Source: an alpha proteobacterium BAL199 (GTDB lineage Bacteria; Pseudomonadota; Alphaproteobacteria; Thalassobaculales; Thalassobaculaceae). Taken from it: a stretch of DNA of 64,000 bases. The notes under the pieces are model-generated. The model did no database searches. It was not told the DNA's origin and worked only from the letters and a program-made list of their open reading frames with translations. The stretch spans positions 1 to 64,000 of the forward strand of contig ABHC01000008.1 in the NCBI GenBank assembly GCA_000171835.1. The letters run 5' to 3'. This document shows, in pieces, positions 42,755-51,919 of the stretch (positions are counted from its first letter, which is position 1; every line of letters starts with the position of its first letter). The position numbers and the translations under genes were made by a program.

Positions 42755-43213
42755 TTACCTCGCGTTCTTCGGGTTCATGGCAGCAACATCCAGCACTTCA
42801 GGCTGCTGCGCCTCGTGGGGATGTTCGGCACCGGCGTAGACGCGCAGATTGCCCATCTGGGTCCGGCCGAGCGGGCCGCGCGCGATCATGCGCTGCACCG
42901 CCTTGGTGACCACCCGCTCCGGGTGCTGACCCGCCAGCAGATGATCGGCCCGACGCGACTTGATGCCGCCCGGATAGCCGGTGTGCCAGTAGTACTGCTT
43001 CTGCGACAGCTTGTTGCCGGTCAGCTTCACCTTTTCCGCGTTCACCACGATGATGTTATCACCGCAGTCCATGTGCGGGGTGAAGGTCGGCTTATGCTTG
43101 CCGCGTAGGTATTTTGCGATGATCGAAGCGAGGCGGCCGAGAACAACGCCTTGAGCGTCGACCACGAACCACTTCTTTTCAATCTCGCTCGGCTTGGCCG
43201 AGTAGGTCCGCAT
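42755..43213 (-). CDS. rplM: 50S ribosomal protein uL13
   Basis: 152 aa from the ATG at 43213. Conserved [59 protein letters not shown] and [21 protein letters not shown]. First gene of the rplM-rpsI operon. A GTG three codons upstream is possible but the ATG gives the family N-terminus [10 protein letters not shown]. Confidence 0.97.
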   Translation of the reverse strand: MRTYSAKPSEIEKKWFVVDAQGVVLGRLASIIAKYLRGKHKPTFTPHMDCGDNIIVVNAEKVKLTGNKLSQKQYYWHTGYPGGIKSRRADHLLAGQHPERVVTKAVQRMIARGPLGRTQMGNLRVYAGAEHPHEAQQPEVLDVAAMNPKNAR

Positions 43214-43346
43214 TGCGATCACCCGAGAGACACGTTGAAAAAAGCTACCCGCCGACCCCGAATGGGCCAGCGACGCGCGGCTATATGACGGAACCTCGGA
43301 GGCCGGTCAAGCTGAAAGCATCATAAAAATCAGTAAGATTACAGTA

Positions 43347-43364
43347 GAGGTATCAGAATACCTC
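43347..43364. terminator. Short hairpin at the end of the epimerase gene
   Basis: GAGGTAT and ATACCTC with a 4-bp loop, overlapping the last codons and stop of the epimerase gene. There is no clear T-run, so termination function is uncertain. Confidence 0.35.
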
Positions 43365-44243
43365 GACCTTGAAACGCACGGTAACGGCCAGCCGTTCATC
43401 CGGTGCCAGCGTCCGATCCCCGGTGTCCGCAACGCCTTGAAACGCCAAATTGCTCGCATCGATGCAGTGGGTAACCGGCTCCAGGCAGAGGAAATCCTGG
43501 TCCGCCGGCGTGAACACAATGAAATGGGACAACGCCGCCCCGCCATGGATCGCCAACGCTAGGCCCCGTTCCGGCCAGATTGCATGAGCATCGCCGCCCC
43601 AGTCGCCAAAGCCCTGATCGAGCCCGGTAATCAAGGGTTGCGGCTCGCTGAAGTCCAGTTCCGCCGGGATCGACTGCGGCCCGGCCGGAAACTTGCCGTC
43701 GACCGGTGGCCACTGCGTGGCGGCCGCAAACCACAACCCCATCTCCGGCGTTCTCGGCAGATACGGATGCAGTCCCAGGCCAACCGGCATCTCGTCCTTC
43801 GAGCGGTTCTGTACAGCCAGCGTGATGCTCAACGCCTCGTCGCTGAGGCTGACGATCTGGTCGGCTCCATAGGCGAACGGCCAACCCTCGTCGCCGGCCG
43901 GATGCTCGTAGTTCATCCGCACCGACGTCGGACCACCGTCCGCGGTGACGGACCATGCCCGGCGACGCCCGTGGCCGTGAATGGCGTTACCAGCACCGCG
44001 TTCGGTCTTGTCCAGCGCTAGAACCTGCCCGGCTGCTACCATCCGCCCGTCGCGAACGCGATTCGACCACGGCACCAACGGAAAGCAGCCCCCGGCCCCA
44101 GCGTTTGCCGGATCGTGATCGCCATCGGGGATCGGTGTGAACAGATCGACGCCGCTGTGCCGGAACGCCGTGATGCGGCCGCCAAAGGCGGGTTCGACGA
44201 TCGCCTCCAAATTGCCGGCGTTCAATTGGAAGCGCGTCGTCAT
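43353..44243 (-). CDS. Aldose 1-epimerase family protein
   Basis: 296 aa from the ATG at 44243, preceded by GGAGGAG. Galactose-mutarotase fold: GGCFPLVPWSNRVRDGRM, AIHGHGRRRAWSV (His near residue 92), LGLHPYLPR (catalytic His) and a C-terminal CLEPVTHCIDASNL with the catalytic Glu. It interconverts sugar anomers. It overlaps the thioesterase stop by 4 bp (ATGA), so the pair is translationally coupled. Confidence 0.85.
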   Translation of the reverse strand: MTTRFQLNAGNLEAIVEPAFGGRITAFRHSGVDLFTPIPDGDHDPANAGAGGCFPLVPWSNRVRDGRMVAAGQVLALDKTERGAGNAIHGHGRRRAWSVTADGGPTSVRMNYEHPAGDEGWPFAYGADQIVSLSDEALSITLAVQNRSKDEMPVGLGLHPYLPRTPEMGLWFAAATQWPPVDGKFPAGPQSIPAELDFSEPQPLITGLDQGFGDWGGDAHAIWPERGLALAIHGGAALSHFIVFTPADQDFLCLEPVTHCIDASNLAFQGVADTGDRTLAPDERLAVTVRFKVEVF

Positions 44244-44671
44244 CGGGTCTCCTCCGGCGGAATCGAGTAGGTGCACGTCACATGACAGACCGGGTCATCC
44301 GGCGCATCCGCTGATACCAGGGTCACCTCCCCATAGGCGAGTCGGCGACCGCACTTTATCAACCGCCCCTCGGCCAGCAAATCGCCCGGCTTCGGCCGCC
44401 GCAGGAAGTTCGCGCTGAGGCTGGTGGTGACCGCCAGTTTGACCGGACCGATCCGCGACAGCACGGCGCCGTACATCACCACATCGGCCATTGCCATCAT
44501 CGCCGGCCCGGTGACCGTGCCGCCCGGACGCAGCAGATCCTCGCGAAACGGCAGACGGGCGGTGGCGAATCCGTCGACCACGGTTTCGAACCGGATCCCA
44601 AGATTGCCGGCCATCGGCACCTCCTCGCGCATGATCCGATTCATCTCGTCGACCGACACCTTTGCCGTCAT
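44240..44671 (-). CDS. PaaI-type hotdog-fold thioesterase
   Basis: 143 aa from the ATG at 44671 (AAGGA upstream). Hotdog features: LGIRFETVVDGFATARLPF, LLRPGGTVTGPAMMAMADVVMYGAVLS (the active-site G-x-x-x-x-x-D helix), VTTSLSANFLRRPKPGDLLAEGRL and a C-terminal VCHVTCTYSIP. Probably hydrolyses acyl-CoA thioesters; substrate unknown. Divergent from the OYE-family gene with 66 bp between. Confidence 0.85.
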   Translation of the reverse strand: MTAKVSVDEMNRIMREEVPMAGNLGIRFETVVDGFATARLPFREDLLRPGGTVTGPAMMAMADVVMYGAVLSRIGPVKLAVTTSLSANFLRRPKPGDLLAEGRLIKCGRRLAYGEVTLVSADAPDDPVCHVTCTYSIPPEETR

Positions 44672-44737
44672 CGCACTTTTCCTTGTAAAGGTGCCGTCGC
44701 TAGGGTCGCAAACTGAACGCCGACCGACGGAGATTTC

Positions 44738-45847
44738 ATGAGTCACCTGTTTTCGCCGATTACCTTGCGCGACATGACAGTCAGCAACCGCCTCGTCGTT
44801 TCCCCGATGTGCCAATACCTTTCGAAGGACGGCAACGCCGAAGACTGGCACCTCATGCATCTTGGCCAAATGGCCATGGGTGCCGGCGGTCTGGTGTTCA
44901 CCGAAGCCACGCACGTTTCGCCGGAAGGCCGGATCACACCGAGATGCCTTGGACTGTGGTCAGACGACAACGAGCGCACCCTGAAACGGGTGATCGATTT
45001 CTGCAAGACCCACGGCGTCGCCAAGATGGGCATCCAGTTGGCCCACGCCGGTCGCAAGGCATCAAACCGGCCCCCGCTGCAAGGCGCCGGCCCGCTCGCC
45101 GAGAACGAGAACCCGTGGCAGACCCTCGGTCCGTCCGAGGTAGCCTACGGTGACTGGCCGGCGCCGCGTGCACTCGATGACGATGGGCTTGCCATGGTCA
45201 AGGCTCAGTTCGTGGCAGCGACCGAGCGTTCTGCGCGGATCGGCTTCGACGTCGTCGAATTCCACGCAGCCCACGGTTATCTGATGCACCAGTTCCTGTC
45301 GCCGCTGTCCAACGTCCGCAATGACCGGTACGGCGGATCGATCGAGGGACGGATGCAGTTCCCGCTCGAGGTGTTCGACGCCTGCCGAGCGGTTTGGCCA
45401 GAAGCCAAGCCGGTGGGTGTGCGGGTATCGGCGACCGACTGGATCGACGACGGCCTGTCGGTCGACGAGGTGGTCGAGTTCTGTAAGGCGCTCAAGGAAC
45501 GCGGTTGCGACTTCATCGACGTGTCATCCGGCGGCAACCATCCCGGACAGAAGATCACCCTGGGCCCGGGCTATCAGGTGCCGTTTGCCGAACGGGTGAA
45601 GCGCGAGGTCGGGATTCCAGTGATGGCGGTGGGCCTGATTACCGAGCCGGTGCAGGCTGAAAACATCGTCGCGTCCGGGCAGGCCGACTTCGTGGCGCTG
45701 GCTCGCGGCGTGATGGACAATCCTCGCTGGGCCTGGCACGCGGCGCGTGCCCTCGGCGCGCAAACCGACTATCCCCCACAATACGCGCGCTGCAAGCCGG
45801 ATACTTGGCGGGCAGCGCCGGCCGTCATGGCTCCGGCCGCCGAATAG
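44738..45847 (+). CDS. Old-yellow-enzyme family NADH:flavin oxidoreductase (YqjM-like)
   Basis: 369 aa. FMN-binding TIM barrel of the thermophilic-like/YqjM class: NRLVVSPMCQY with redox-tuning Cys25, QLAHAGRKAS, FDVVEFHAAHGYLMHQFLSPLSNVRNDRYGGS and a C-terminal GQADFVALARGVMDNPRWAWHAA. It reduces activated C=C bonds with NAD(P)H. Start ATG follows GGAG. Monocistronic by appearance. Confidence 0.92.
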   Translation: MSHLFSPITLRDMTVSNRLVVSPMCQYLSKDGNAEDWHLMHLGQMAMGAGGLVFTEATHVSPEGRITPRCLGLWSDDNERTLKRVIDFCKTHGVAKMGIQLAHAGRKASNRPPLQGAGPLAENENPWQTLGPSEVAYGDWPAPRALDDDGLAMVKAQFVAATERSARIGFDVVEFHAAHGYLMHQFLSPLSNVRNDRYGGSIEGRMQFPLEVFDACRAVWPEAKPVGVRVSATDWIDDGLSVDEVVEFCKALKERGCDFIDVSSGGNHPGQKITLGPGYQVPFAERVKREVGIPVMAVGLITEPVQAENIVASGQADFVALARGVMDNPRWAWHAARALGAQTDYPPQYARCKPDTWRAAPAVMAPAAE

Positions 45848-45985
45848 TCCGACCTTCAGCCGGTGGACCGGCTCGCCGCCCGGCGGGTCGGTCCATCAGG
45901 GACTGGCGCCCAGGCGGTGCCTGCCGTTACCTTGACGGCAGGGTCCTTTGCCATGGGCTCCCGCTTGGCCTGCGATGAGAGTCCG

Positions 45986-47785
45986 ATGTCCGCACCCGCC
46001 GTGTCCCAGTCCATCGAACAGGCGCGCGCGCTGATCGCCCGCCACAAGACCGCGGAGGCACGATCTCTCCTCGCCCCGTTGCGCGGCATTGCAGCCATTG
46101 CCGGTCCGATCGAAATGCTGGTCGGGTACAGCTACATCATCGATACCAACATCGCCGAAGCGTTGACCGCGCTGCGGCAAGTACCCGCGCACGTGGAGGC
46201 GGGGATTGGGCTGGCCGTCGGCCGGTTGCTGCTGAGTTGTGACGCGGGCACCCTCGCGCTCGAGCGCTTCCGCCGGATCCTGGTGCAGCACCCCACTGTC
46301 GGGGACGCCGCCGTATCGACGGCCGAGGCGGCCAGTCTGGCCGGACACGCCAAAGCGGCCCTTGCCTGGGCAAGCCGAGCGACGGTGTTCGCTCCGGTAT
46401 CGACCGGCCTCTTCGGCGCCAAGTTGCAGGCTCTGATCGACCTGGGGCAGACGCAGGACGCGGCAACCCTGGTCAAAGAGATGGAACAGTCCGGCACCGA
46501 CGTCGAGGCGGTCGTCAGCACCGTCACCCGACGATTCCTGGGCATGGACGGGCGCACTACGGATGTCGACCGACTGATGTCCGCCCTTGATGACACAACG
46601 CTGCGCCGGCCCAAGGTCGCCACCGTCGCAGCCGTTGCCGCGTACATCTCCGGATCCCCGGAGCGGGCAAGCGAGTTGTTGACAGCGGCCGGTTGGAGCG
46701 ATCCGGCCGGCGTTTCGCTGCGCCACGAGATCGCGCTGGAACTCGGCGACACCGACACCGCTGCCAGGGCCCATGCACAGGCGCAGCTGCGGGTGCTGCA
46801 TCAACCAGGCGACTGCGACGCCACACTCGGGCTGCTGGAATTCTGGCTGCGTACCACCGTCCATGACGCCGCCACGGTGCTTCGCTGGGCAAGCTGCGGC
46901 GCCGTGCTGGCCGGGCAGGCGCTTGCCGCCGGACCCGACCGGCTGTTCGACGAATGCGTCCGCTGGAAGAACGATGAATCAAAGCGGGTGAACGGCCGCA
47001 GCGGCAAGCTCGCGCACGCCCTCGGCGCTCTGGCCGCCGAAGCGACCTTCGGTAGCCCGATCGCGGTCCGCAATGGCACGGCACACGCCAGGATCACCAT
47101 CGCCGGCCGGGATCTCAAGCTGCGCCTCACCTCCAATCACATCCGTCGCTCGACCGGCGTGTTGTTTGCGATGGAACCGGGCATGTACCGGTGGTTCGCC
47201 GGCTTCGATCCGTCGGACGTTCTGGTCGATGTCGGTGCCAACATCGGGATGTATTCGGTACTGGCGGCGGGGATCAGCGGCTGCCGGGTGATCGCGATCG
47301 AGCCGTTCTCACTGAACGTTGCTGACCTTCAGCACAACGTGGCGGTCAACGGCCTGGAGCACCGGATCACGGTGATGCACGCCGCCGCCACCGACCGGGA
47401 GCGGGTTGACCGGCTGTACTTTGGACAGAGCTTCGCCGGTGCCGCGAACCAGTCGTTTGGCCGCGACGACATCAGCGAACAGTACGACGACCGTGACGCC
47501 AACAGCGAGGAAGTGCGGGGTATCCCGCTCGACACCCTGGTGGCCCGTGGTGAGATCCCCTTCCCTGCCCACGTCAAGATCGACGTCGACGGTTTCGAGG
47601 AGCAGGTCATCGAGGGAATGCGGGGTATTCTGTCCGACCCTCGGTTCAAATCGCTGCGCATGGAGATTCGCTGGCTCGAAGAATCGCGCGAACCGTTCAT
47701 CGACACGATCCTGGCCCAGGGCTTCTCGGTAAAAGTCGCCGACGACGTCAAGAACCTGCTGTTTACGCGACTGCCACCGGGTTGA
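45986..47785 (+). CDS. FkbM-family methyltransferase with long helical N-terminus
   Basis: 599 aa from the ATG at 45986. The first about 330 residues are Ala/Leu-rich and helical, with TPR-like spacing (SLLAPLRGIAAIAG, EAASLAGHAKAALAWASRA). The methyltransferase domain starts near residue 400: LVDVGANIGMYSVLAAG (SAM motif I, about 412-428), VIAIEPFSLNVADL, HNVAVNGLEHRI, and KIDVDGFEEQVIEGM with the FkbM-typical IDVDG. FkbM enzymes O-methylate sugars or lipids. The last 23 bp overlap the convergent HAD gene. Confidence 0.85.
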   Translation: MSAPAVSQSIEQARALIARHKTAEARSLLAPLRGIAAIAGPIEMLVGYSYIIDTNIAEALTALRQVPAHVEAGIGLAVGRLLLSCDAGTLALERFRRILVQHPTVGDAAVSTAEAASLAGHAKAALAWASRATVFAPVSTGLFGAKLQALIDLGQTQDAATLVKEMEQSGTDVEAVVSTVTRRFLGMDGRTTDVDRLMSALDDTTLRRPKVATVAAVAAYISGSPERASELLTAAGWSDPAGVSLRHEIALELGDTDTAARAHAQAQLRVLHQPGDCDATLGLLEFWLRTTVHDAATVLRWASCGAVLAGQALAAGPDRLFDECVRWKNDESKRVNGRSGKLAHALGALAAEATFGSPIAVRNGTAHARITIAGRDLKLRLTSNHIRRSTGVLFAMEPGMYRWFAGFDPSDVLVDVGANIGMYSVLAAGISGCRVIAIEPFSLNVADLQHNVAVNGLEHRITVMHAAATDRERVDRLYFGQSFAGAANQSFGRDDISEQYDDRDANSEEVRGIPLDTLVARGEIPFPAHVKIDVDGFEEQVIEGMRGILSDPRFKSLRMEIRWLEESREPFIDTILAQGFSVKVADDVKNLLFTRLPPG

Positions 47786-48446
47786 GCCCCAGCGCCACGA
47801 GCAGCGCCGTCATCGCCGGCACGGTGTCCAACGCTCCGGCCGAAATCAGGTCACCCGGCGCCCGATCCGCTGAAAAGCCGATCACGCGGGCACCGGCGGC
47901 TACTCCGGCGCGCACACCGGTCGGGCTGTCCTCGACCACAATGGTCCGATCAGGCGTTGCTCCGACCAGTTCCATGGCCTTCAGATACACGTCCGGAGCC
48001 GGCTTCGGACGAGCCACCGTCTGCGCCGACGCCACCCGGCCGGGCGCGCGCTGCCAGATCCCGACCCGGCCCAGCCCACGTTCCAGATAGGATGGGTCGC
48101 TCTGGCTGGCGACGCCCCAGCCGATCCCGTTGGCGTCGAGTGCATCCAGGACCTTGATCACCCCGTCGATCGGTTCCACTCCGTTGGCCACGGCCTCACG
48201 TACCAACGCGTTGTGGCGTCGAACCCAGTCCGGCGGGATGGCCATGCCGGTCTCCGCCGCCACGGTGACCGCGATCTGTGCCGTCAGCCAACCGGTGAAC
48301 CGGTGATGGACCTCCTCCTCGCTCAGCCGCAGGCCGAACTCGGTGAGGTCATCCCTCAGGATTGCGACTGCGAGCCGTTCGGAGTCGATCAGCACACCAT
48401 CGCAGTCGAAGACCACTGCGTCGTAGTCAACGTGAGGCAGATACAT
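47763..48446 (-). CDS. HAD-superfamily phosphatase, beta-phosphoglucomutase-like (1)
   Basis: 227 aa from the ATG at 48446. HAD motif I VVFDCDGVLIDSE (Asp14, Asp16), helical cap, motif II VASQSD (Ser), motif III Lys in ARPKPAPDVYLKA and motif IV VEDSPTGVRAGVAAG. Small-molecule phosphatase or mutase. Shares domain layout with the next HAD gene 46 bp upstream; the two look like an old tandem duplication. Confidence 0.88.
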   Translation of the reverse strand: MYLPHVDYDAVVFDCDGVLIDSERLAVAILRDDLTEFGLRLSEEEVHHRFTGWLTAQIAVTVAAETGMAIPPDWVRRHNALVREAVANGVEPIDGVIKVLDALDANGIGWGVASQSDPSYLERGLGRVGIWQRAPGRVASAQTVARPKPAPDVYLKAMELVGATPDRTIVVEDSPTGVRAGVAAGARVIGFSADRAPGDLISAGALDTVPAMTALLVALGLNPVAVA

Positions 48447-48492
48447 CGTCACGGCCCTTCGGGTCACGTTCAATTGTCGCCGGAGAAACCCG

Positions 48493-49152
48493 TCACCGCA
48501 GGCCCATCAGCTCGGGCAGTTCGTTCATGCTCATGAACGTCGCCAGCGCGCCGGCGGCCTTGAGCGGAGGCTCACCGGAATCATGGGCGTAGCCGAACAC
48601 ACGCATACCGGCGGCAACGCCGGCAGTAACGCCGGGCGCGCTGTCCTCGACCACGGCAACGTCCTCCGGCGGAATGTCGAAGGCGGCGGCGGCGTGCAGG
48701 AACAGATCGGGCGCCGGCTTCGGCTCGGAGACCATGTCGGCCGAGAAGATCCGGCTCTCCAGGCGCTCGTACAGCCCGGTCACCCCAAGCGAAACCCGCA
48801 TCTTATACAACGGCCCATTGGAGCCGACACAATACGGCACGCCGGCGCGGTCGAGGGCGTCCAGCACATCGACGATTCCGGGGATCAGTTGGAGTTCCCG
48901 TCGAAAGGCGTCGAACTGTTTCTGGTAGATGTCATCGACCCAATGATCGCCCAGATCGATGCCCAGGTCCTCCTCGACCCGGATCTTGATGCGGGTCAGC
49001 TTGCCGCCACGGTACCGCTCAAGCGCCTCCTCGCCCGACATGGCCAGCCCGGCGGCACTCAGCGCCTCGGCGATCAGCCGGTTGGCGATCGGCTCGGAAT
49101 CGACCAGCACGCCGTCGCAATCGAAGATCACCAGGGACGGCGTCCACACCAT
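48493..49152 (-). CDS. HAD-superfamily phosphatase, beta-phosphoglucomutase-like (2)
   Basis: 219 aa. Motif I LVIFDCDGVLVDSEPIANRL (Asp11, Asp13), motif II VGSNGP, motif III SEPKPAPDLFLHA, motif IV VVEDSAPGVTAGVAAG. The GSNGP and the cap resemble the YieH/6-phosphogluconate-phosphatase group. It starts 11 bp after the end of the frameshifted hydrolase. Confidence 0.88.
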   Translation of the reverse strand: MVWTPSLVIFDCDGVLVDSEPIANRLIAEALSAAGLAMSGEEALERYRGGKLTRIKIRVEEDLGIDLGDHWVDDIYQKQFDAFRRELQLIPGIVDVLDALDRAGVPYCVGSNGPLYKMRVSLGVTGLYERLESRIFSADMVSEPKPAPDLFLHAAAAFDIPPEDVAVVEDSAPGVTAGVAAGMRVFGYAHDSGEPPLKAAGALATFMSMNELPELMGLR

Positions 49153-49162
49153 CCGTTCGTCC

Positions 49163-49954
49163 TCAGATACCGGCGCCGAAGTCGAACAGCGCCTTGGTGA
49201 AGGCTTGGGGACGTTCGATCGGAATCAGGTGCCCGGCGTCGGCAAAGTCGATGCGGGTCGCGTTCGGAATCCGCGCGGCCAGTTCCTTCACGTCGTCGCG
49301 ACATAGAGACCCGTCGTGCGCGCGACGTCAGCAGCACCGCGCGTCAGCTCTGCACGCGAAGTCCAGTCGTCGACGTCGATCGACATCAGACGTAACCACA
49401 TCGTCCGGATCGATCGAGGCATACGGTTCGCCGGTCTGTACGGTGCTGCGCATCTCGGCGAGCTTGTCGGGGTTCACCAGCATCGGCAGCGACAGTTCCA
49501 TGATCAGGCGGAACCCGCCGGCCTTCACGCCGTGCGCCATCGCCTGGTTGATCCAGGCCAGTCTCTCGGTCGGCTTGCGCAGGGTGTTGATCAGCACCAA
49601 CCCGGCCGCCGGAACGCCCTTGGCGAACGCCTGCGCGGCGAACAGGCCGCCGATCGACAGGCCGACCAGGATCGGCTTTGGCGGCGCGATCTCCCGGCAC
49701 AACCGCACCAGATCGTCGACGATCTGCACCGGGGTCGGGCGGGTGGTCGGCGCCGTCCGGCTCTCGGCCTGTCCACGGAAGTTGTAGACCAACGTGCCGT
49801 AGCCGGCGGCGCGCAGCGCCGGACCAATCACCGCCTGCCACATCTGGGCGTTGCCGGTCAGCGCGTTTACGAACACGAAGGTCTTACCGGCAGCACCCGG
49901 CGCCGCGTACTCGTAGAACAGGCTCTCGCCATCGGCGATTTCAAGATGCGGCAT
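49163..49954 (-). pseudogene. Alpha/beta hydrolase with frameshifts
   Basis: The N-terminal 180 residues are in one frame (MPHLEIADGESLFYEYAAPG, nucleophile motif VGLSIGGLFAA), but around 49310-49400 the frame changes at least twice. The C-terminus, in a third frame, still encodes HDGSLCRDDVKELAARIPNATRIDFADAGHLIPIERPQAF, including the catalytic Asp and His. The frames would join into one normal hydrolase of about 265 aa with a few bases missing. Either a recent pseudogene or sequencing error. Confidence 0.8.
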
Positions 49955-50104
49955 CGGTCGGACCTCCTGACGTTTCCTTGTCGGTACGACGGGCGGCCCG
50001 GCCCGTCAATCGTCACCGGCGAACGCTGCACCGCACCATTGAGGCAATACCGTCGTGCCGTGATCGCGCTTGCCGGATCCCGGTACGCGCCGTAAGCGTC
50101 GGCC

Positions 50105-51043
50105 ATGGAGATCATTCTTGAAATCATCGTGCCGGTGTTCGGTATCGTCGGTATTGGCTACGCCGCCGCACGGCTGGGCTGGTTCAAGCCTGATGCGACC
50201 AAAGGGCTGTCGACGTTCGTCTTCGACTTCGCGATTCCTGCCATGCTGTTCCGGGCGATGGCGACGACGACGCTGCCGGCCCAGATCGAATGGGGATACC
50301 TGATCTCGTACTTTGGTGGCGGCTACGGTGCCTGGCTGATCGGCAGCCTGATCAGCCGCTACGGCTTCCGCCGATCCGGCGCCGATCCGGCAATCGCCGG
50401 CATGACCGGCGGGTTCTCCAATACCGTGCTGCTTGGGGTTCCGTTGATCCTCACCACCTTCGGCGAGAAGGCAACGCTGCCCCTGTTCCTTCTGGTCGCC
50501 TGCCATTCCTGGCAGTTGCTGTCGGTGTTCACGGTTCAGGCCGAGATCGGTATTGGCGCGCGGGAGGAAATGCGGCGGCTGCCATTGAACGTGGCAGCCG
50601 GACTGATCAAGAATCCGATCATCATCTCCCTACTTGCCGGCATCCTGTACAATCTCGCCGGTCTGCCGCTGCCGCATGTGGTCGACACCCTGACCGCCAC
50701 TCTCGGCCGAGCCGCCATGCCGTGCGCGGTGTTCGCCATGGGGTCATCCCTCGCCGGTTACCGCCTCGCCGGATCGGTCGGCGAAGCGAACATCGGCGTG
50801 GTGCTGAAGCTGCTGGTGCACCCAATCCTGGTCTGGTTGCTGGCGACCCATGTGTTCGCCGTCGAACCGCTGTGGCGCGACGTGGCCGTGATCCTCGCGT
50901 CGCTGCCGGTCGGCGTTAACGTCTATCTGATGGCGCAACGCTATCAGGCCGGCGTTGCCCCGGCGGTGACCGCGGTACTGATCTCCACGGCAGTGTCCGT
51001 GCTGTCGGTCGCCGCTGTGCTGACCCTGCTTGAGGTACGCTGA
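50105..51043 (+). CDS. AEC-family (auxin efflux carrier-like) transporter
   Basis: 312 aa, ten predicted helices in two groups of five, with polar central loop. Family motifs: PVFGIVGIGYAAARLGWF, a conserved SFVF-like segment (TFVFDFAIPAMLF), MTGGFSNTVLLGVPLIL and C-terminal LPVGVNVYLMAQRYQ. Members export or import malate, malonate or other acids. Divergent from the hydrolase pseudogene. Confidence 0.9.
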   Translation: MEIILEIIVPVFGIVGIGYAAARLGWFKPDATKGLSTFVFDFAIPAMLFRAMATTTLPAQIEWGYLISYFGGGYGAWLIGSLISRYGFRRSGADPAIAGMTGGFSNTVLLGVPLILTTFGEKATLPLFLLVACHSWQLLSVFTVQAEIGIGAREEMRRLPLNVAAGLIKNPIIISLLAGILYNLAGLPLPHVVDTLTATLGRAAMPCAVFAMGSSLAGYRLAGSVGEANIGVVLKLLVHPILVWLLATHVFAVEPLWRDVAVILASLPVGVNVYLMAQRYQAGVAPAVTAVLISTAVSVLSVAAVLTLLEVR

Positions 51044-51099
51044 TCGCTTGCAATCCGCGTGGCACGTCGCAAAGTGAAGGCTGAACCAGGGAGACGACC

Positions 51100-51900
51100 A
51101 TGGCGCTCGCCCAAGCCACCGCGGACGAACCGGTCCTGCTGCGCGACGACCGCGACGGGGTCGTCACCATCACGCTGAACCGACCGGCGCAACGCAACGC
51201 CCTGTCGCGCGGCCTGATGGCAGCGCTGCAGGCGGAACTCGACGCCATCCGCACCGACCGCTCGGTCAAGGTTGTGATTCTCGCTGCCAACGGTCCGGCG
51301 TTCTGCGCCGGTCACGACCTGAAGGAGGTGCGCGCCCACAGCGACGAGCCGTTCTTCAAGGCGCTGTTCGAGCAATGCTCCGAGTTGATGCTGACGATCA
51401 CCCGGATCCCGCAGATCGTGATCGCCCGGGTCCACGCGCTCGCCACAGCGGCGGGATGCCAACTGGTGGCGAGTTGCGACCTGGCGGTCGCCGCCGACAG
51501 CGCGAGATTCGCCACCCCCGGCGTCAACATCGGCCTGTTCTGCTCGACCCCGATGGTCGCGATCAGCCGCAACGTCAGCCGCAAGAAGATGATGGAAATG
51601 CTGGTCACCGGCGAGGCGATCGACGCCGCCACTGCCGAGACCCTTGGTCTGCTGAACCGGGTGGTACCGCTCGACCAGTTGGACACCGCCGTCGCCGAAC
51701 TGGCGGGCAAGATCGTTTCCAAGTCGCCGCTGACCCTGGCGATCGGCAAGGAGGCGTTCTACGCCCAGATCGAACAGCCGATGGTAGACGCCTACGCCTA
51801 CGCCAGCGCCGTGATGACCCGCAACATGATGGCCCGCGACGCTCAAGAAGGCATCGACGCCTTCATCGCCAAGCGCGCACCGATATGGACCGGGAACTGA
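51100..51900 (+). CDS. Enoyl-CoA hydratase/isomerase family protein
   Basis: 266 aa; GGGAG before the ATG. Crotonase fold: LNRPAQRNALSRGLMAAL, the oxyanion-hole element FCAGHDLKEV, and ATAAGCQLVASCDLAVAADSARFATPGVNIGLF. The segment GCQLVASCDLA lacks the usual catalytic Glu of classical hydratases at the first acidic position, so it may be an ECHDC3-like or isomerase-type member. Followed 19 bp later by the CoA-binding/sulfhydrylase fusion. Confidence 0.87.
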   Translation: MALAQATADEPVLLRDDRDGVVTITLNRPAQRNALSRGLMAALQAELDAIRTDRSVKVVILAANGPAFCAGHDLKEVRAHSDEPFFKALFEQCSELMLTITRIPQIVIARVHALATAAGCQLVASCDLAVAADSARFATPGVNIGLFCSTPMVAISRNVSRKKMMEMLVTGEAIDAATAETLGLLNRVVPLDQLDTAVAELAGKIVSKSPLTLAIGKEAFYAQIEQPMVDAYAYASAVMTRNMMARDAQEGIDAFIAKRAPIWTGN

Positions 51901-51919
51901 TCCGAAACGCGAGGAAACC

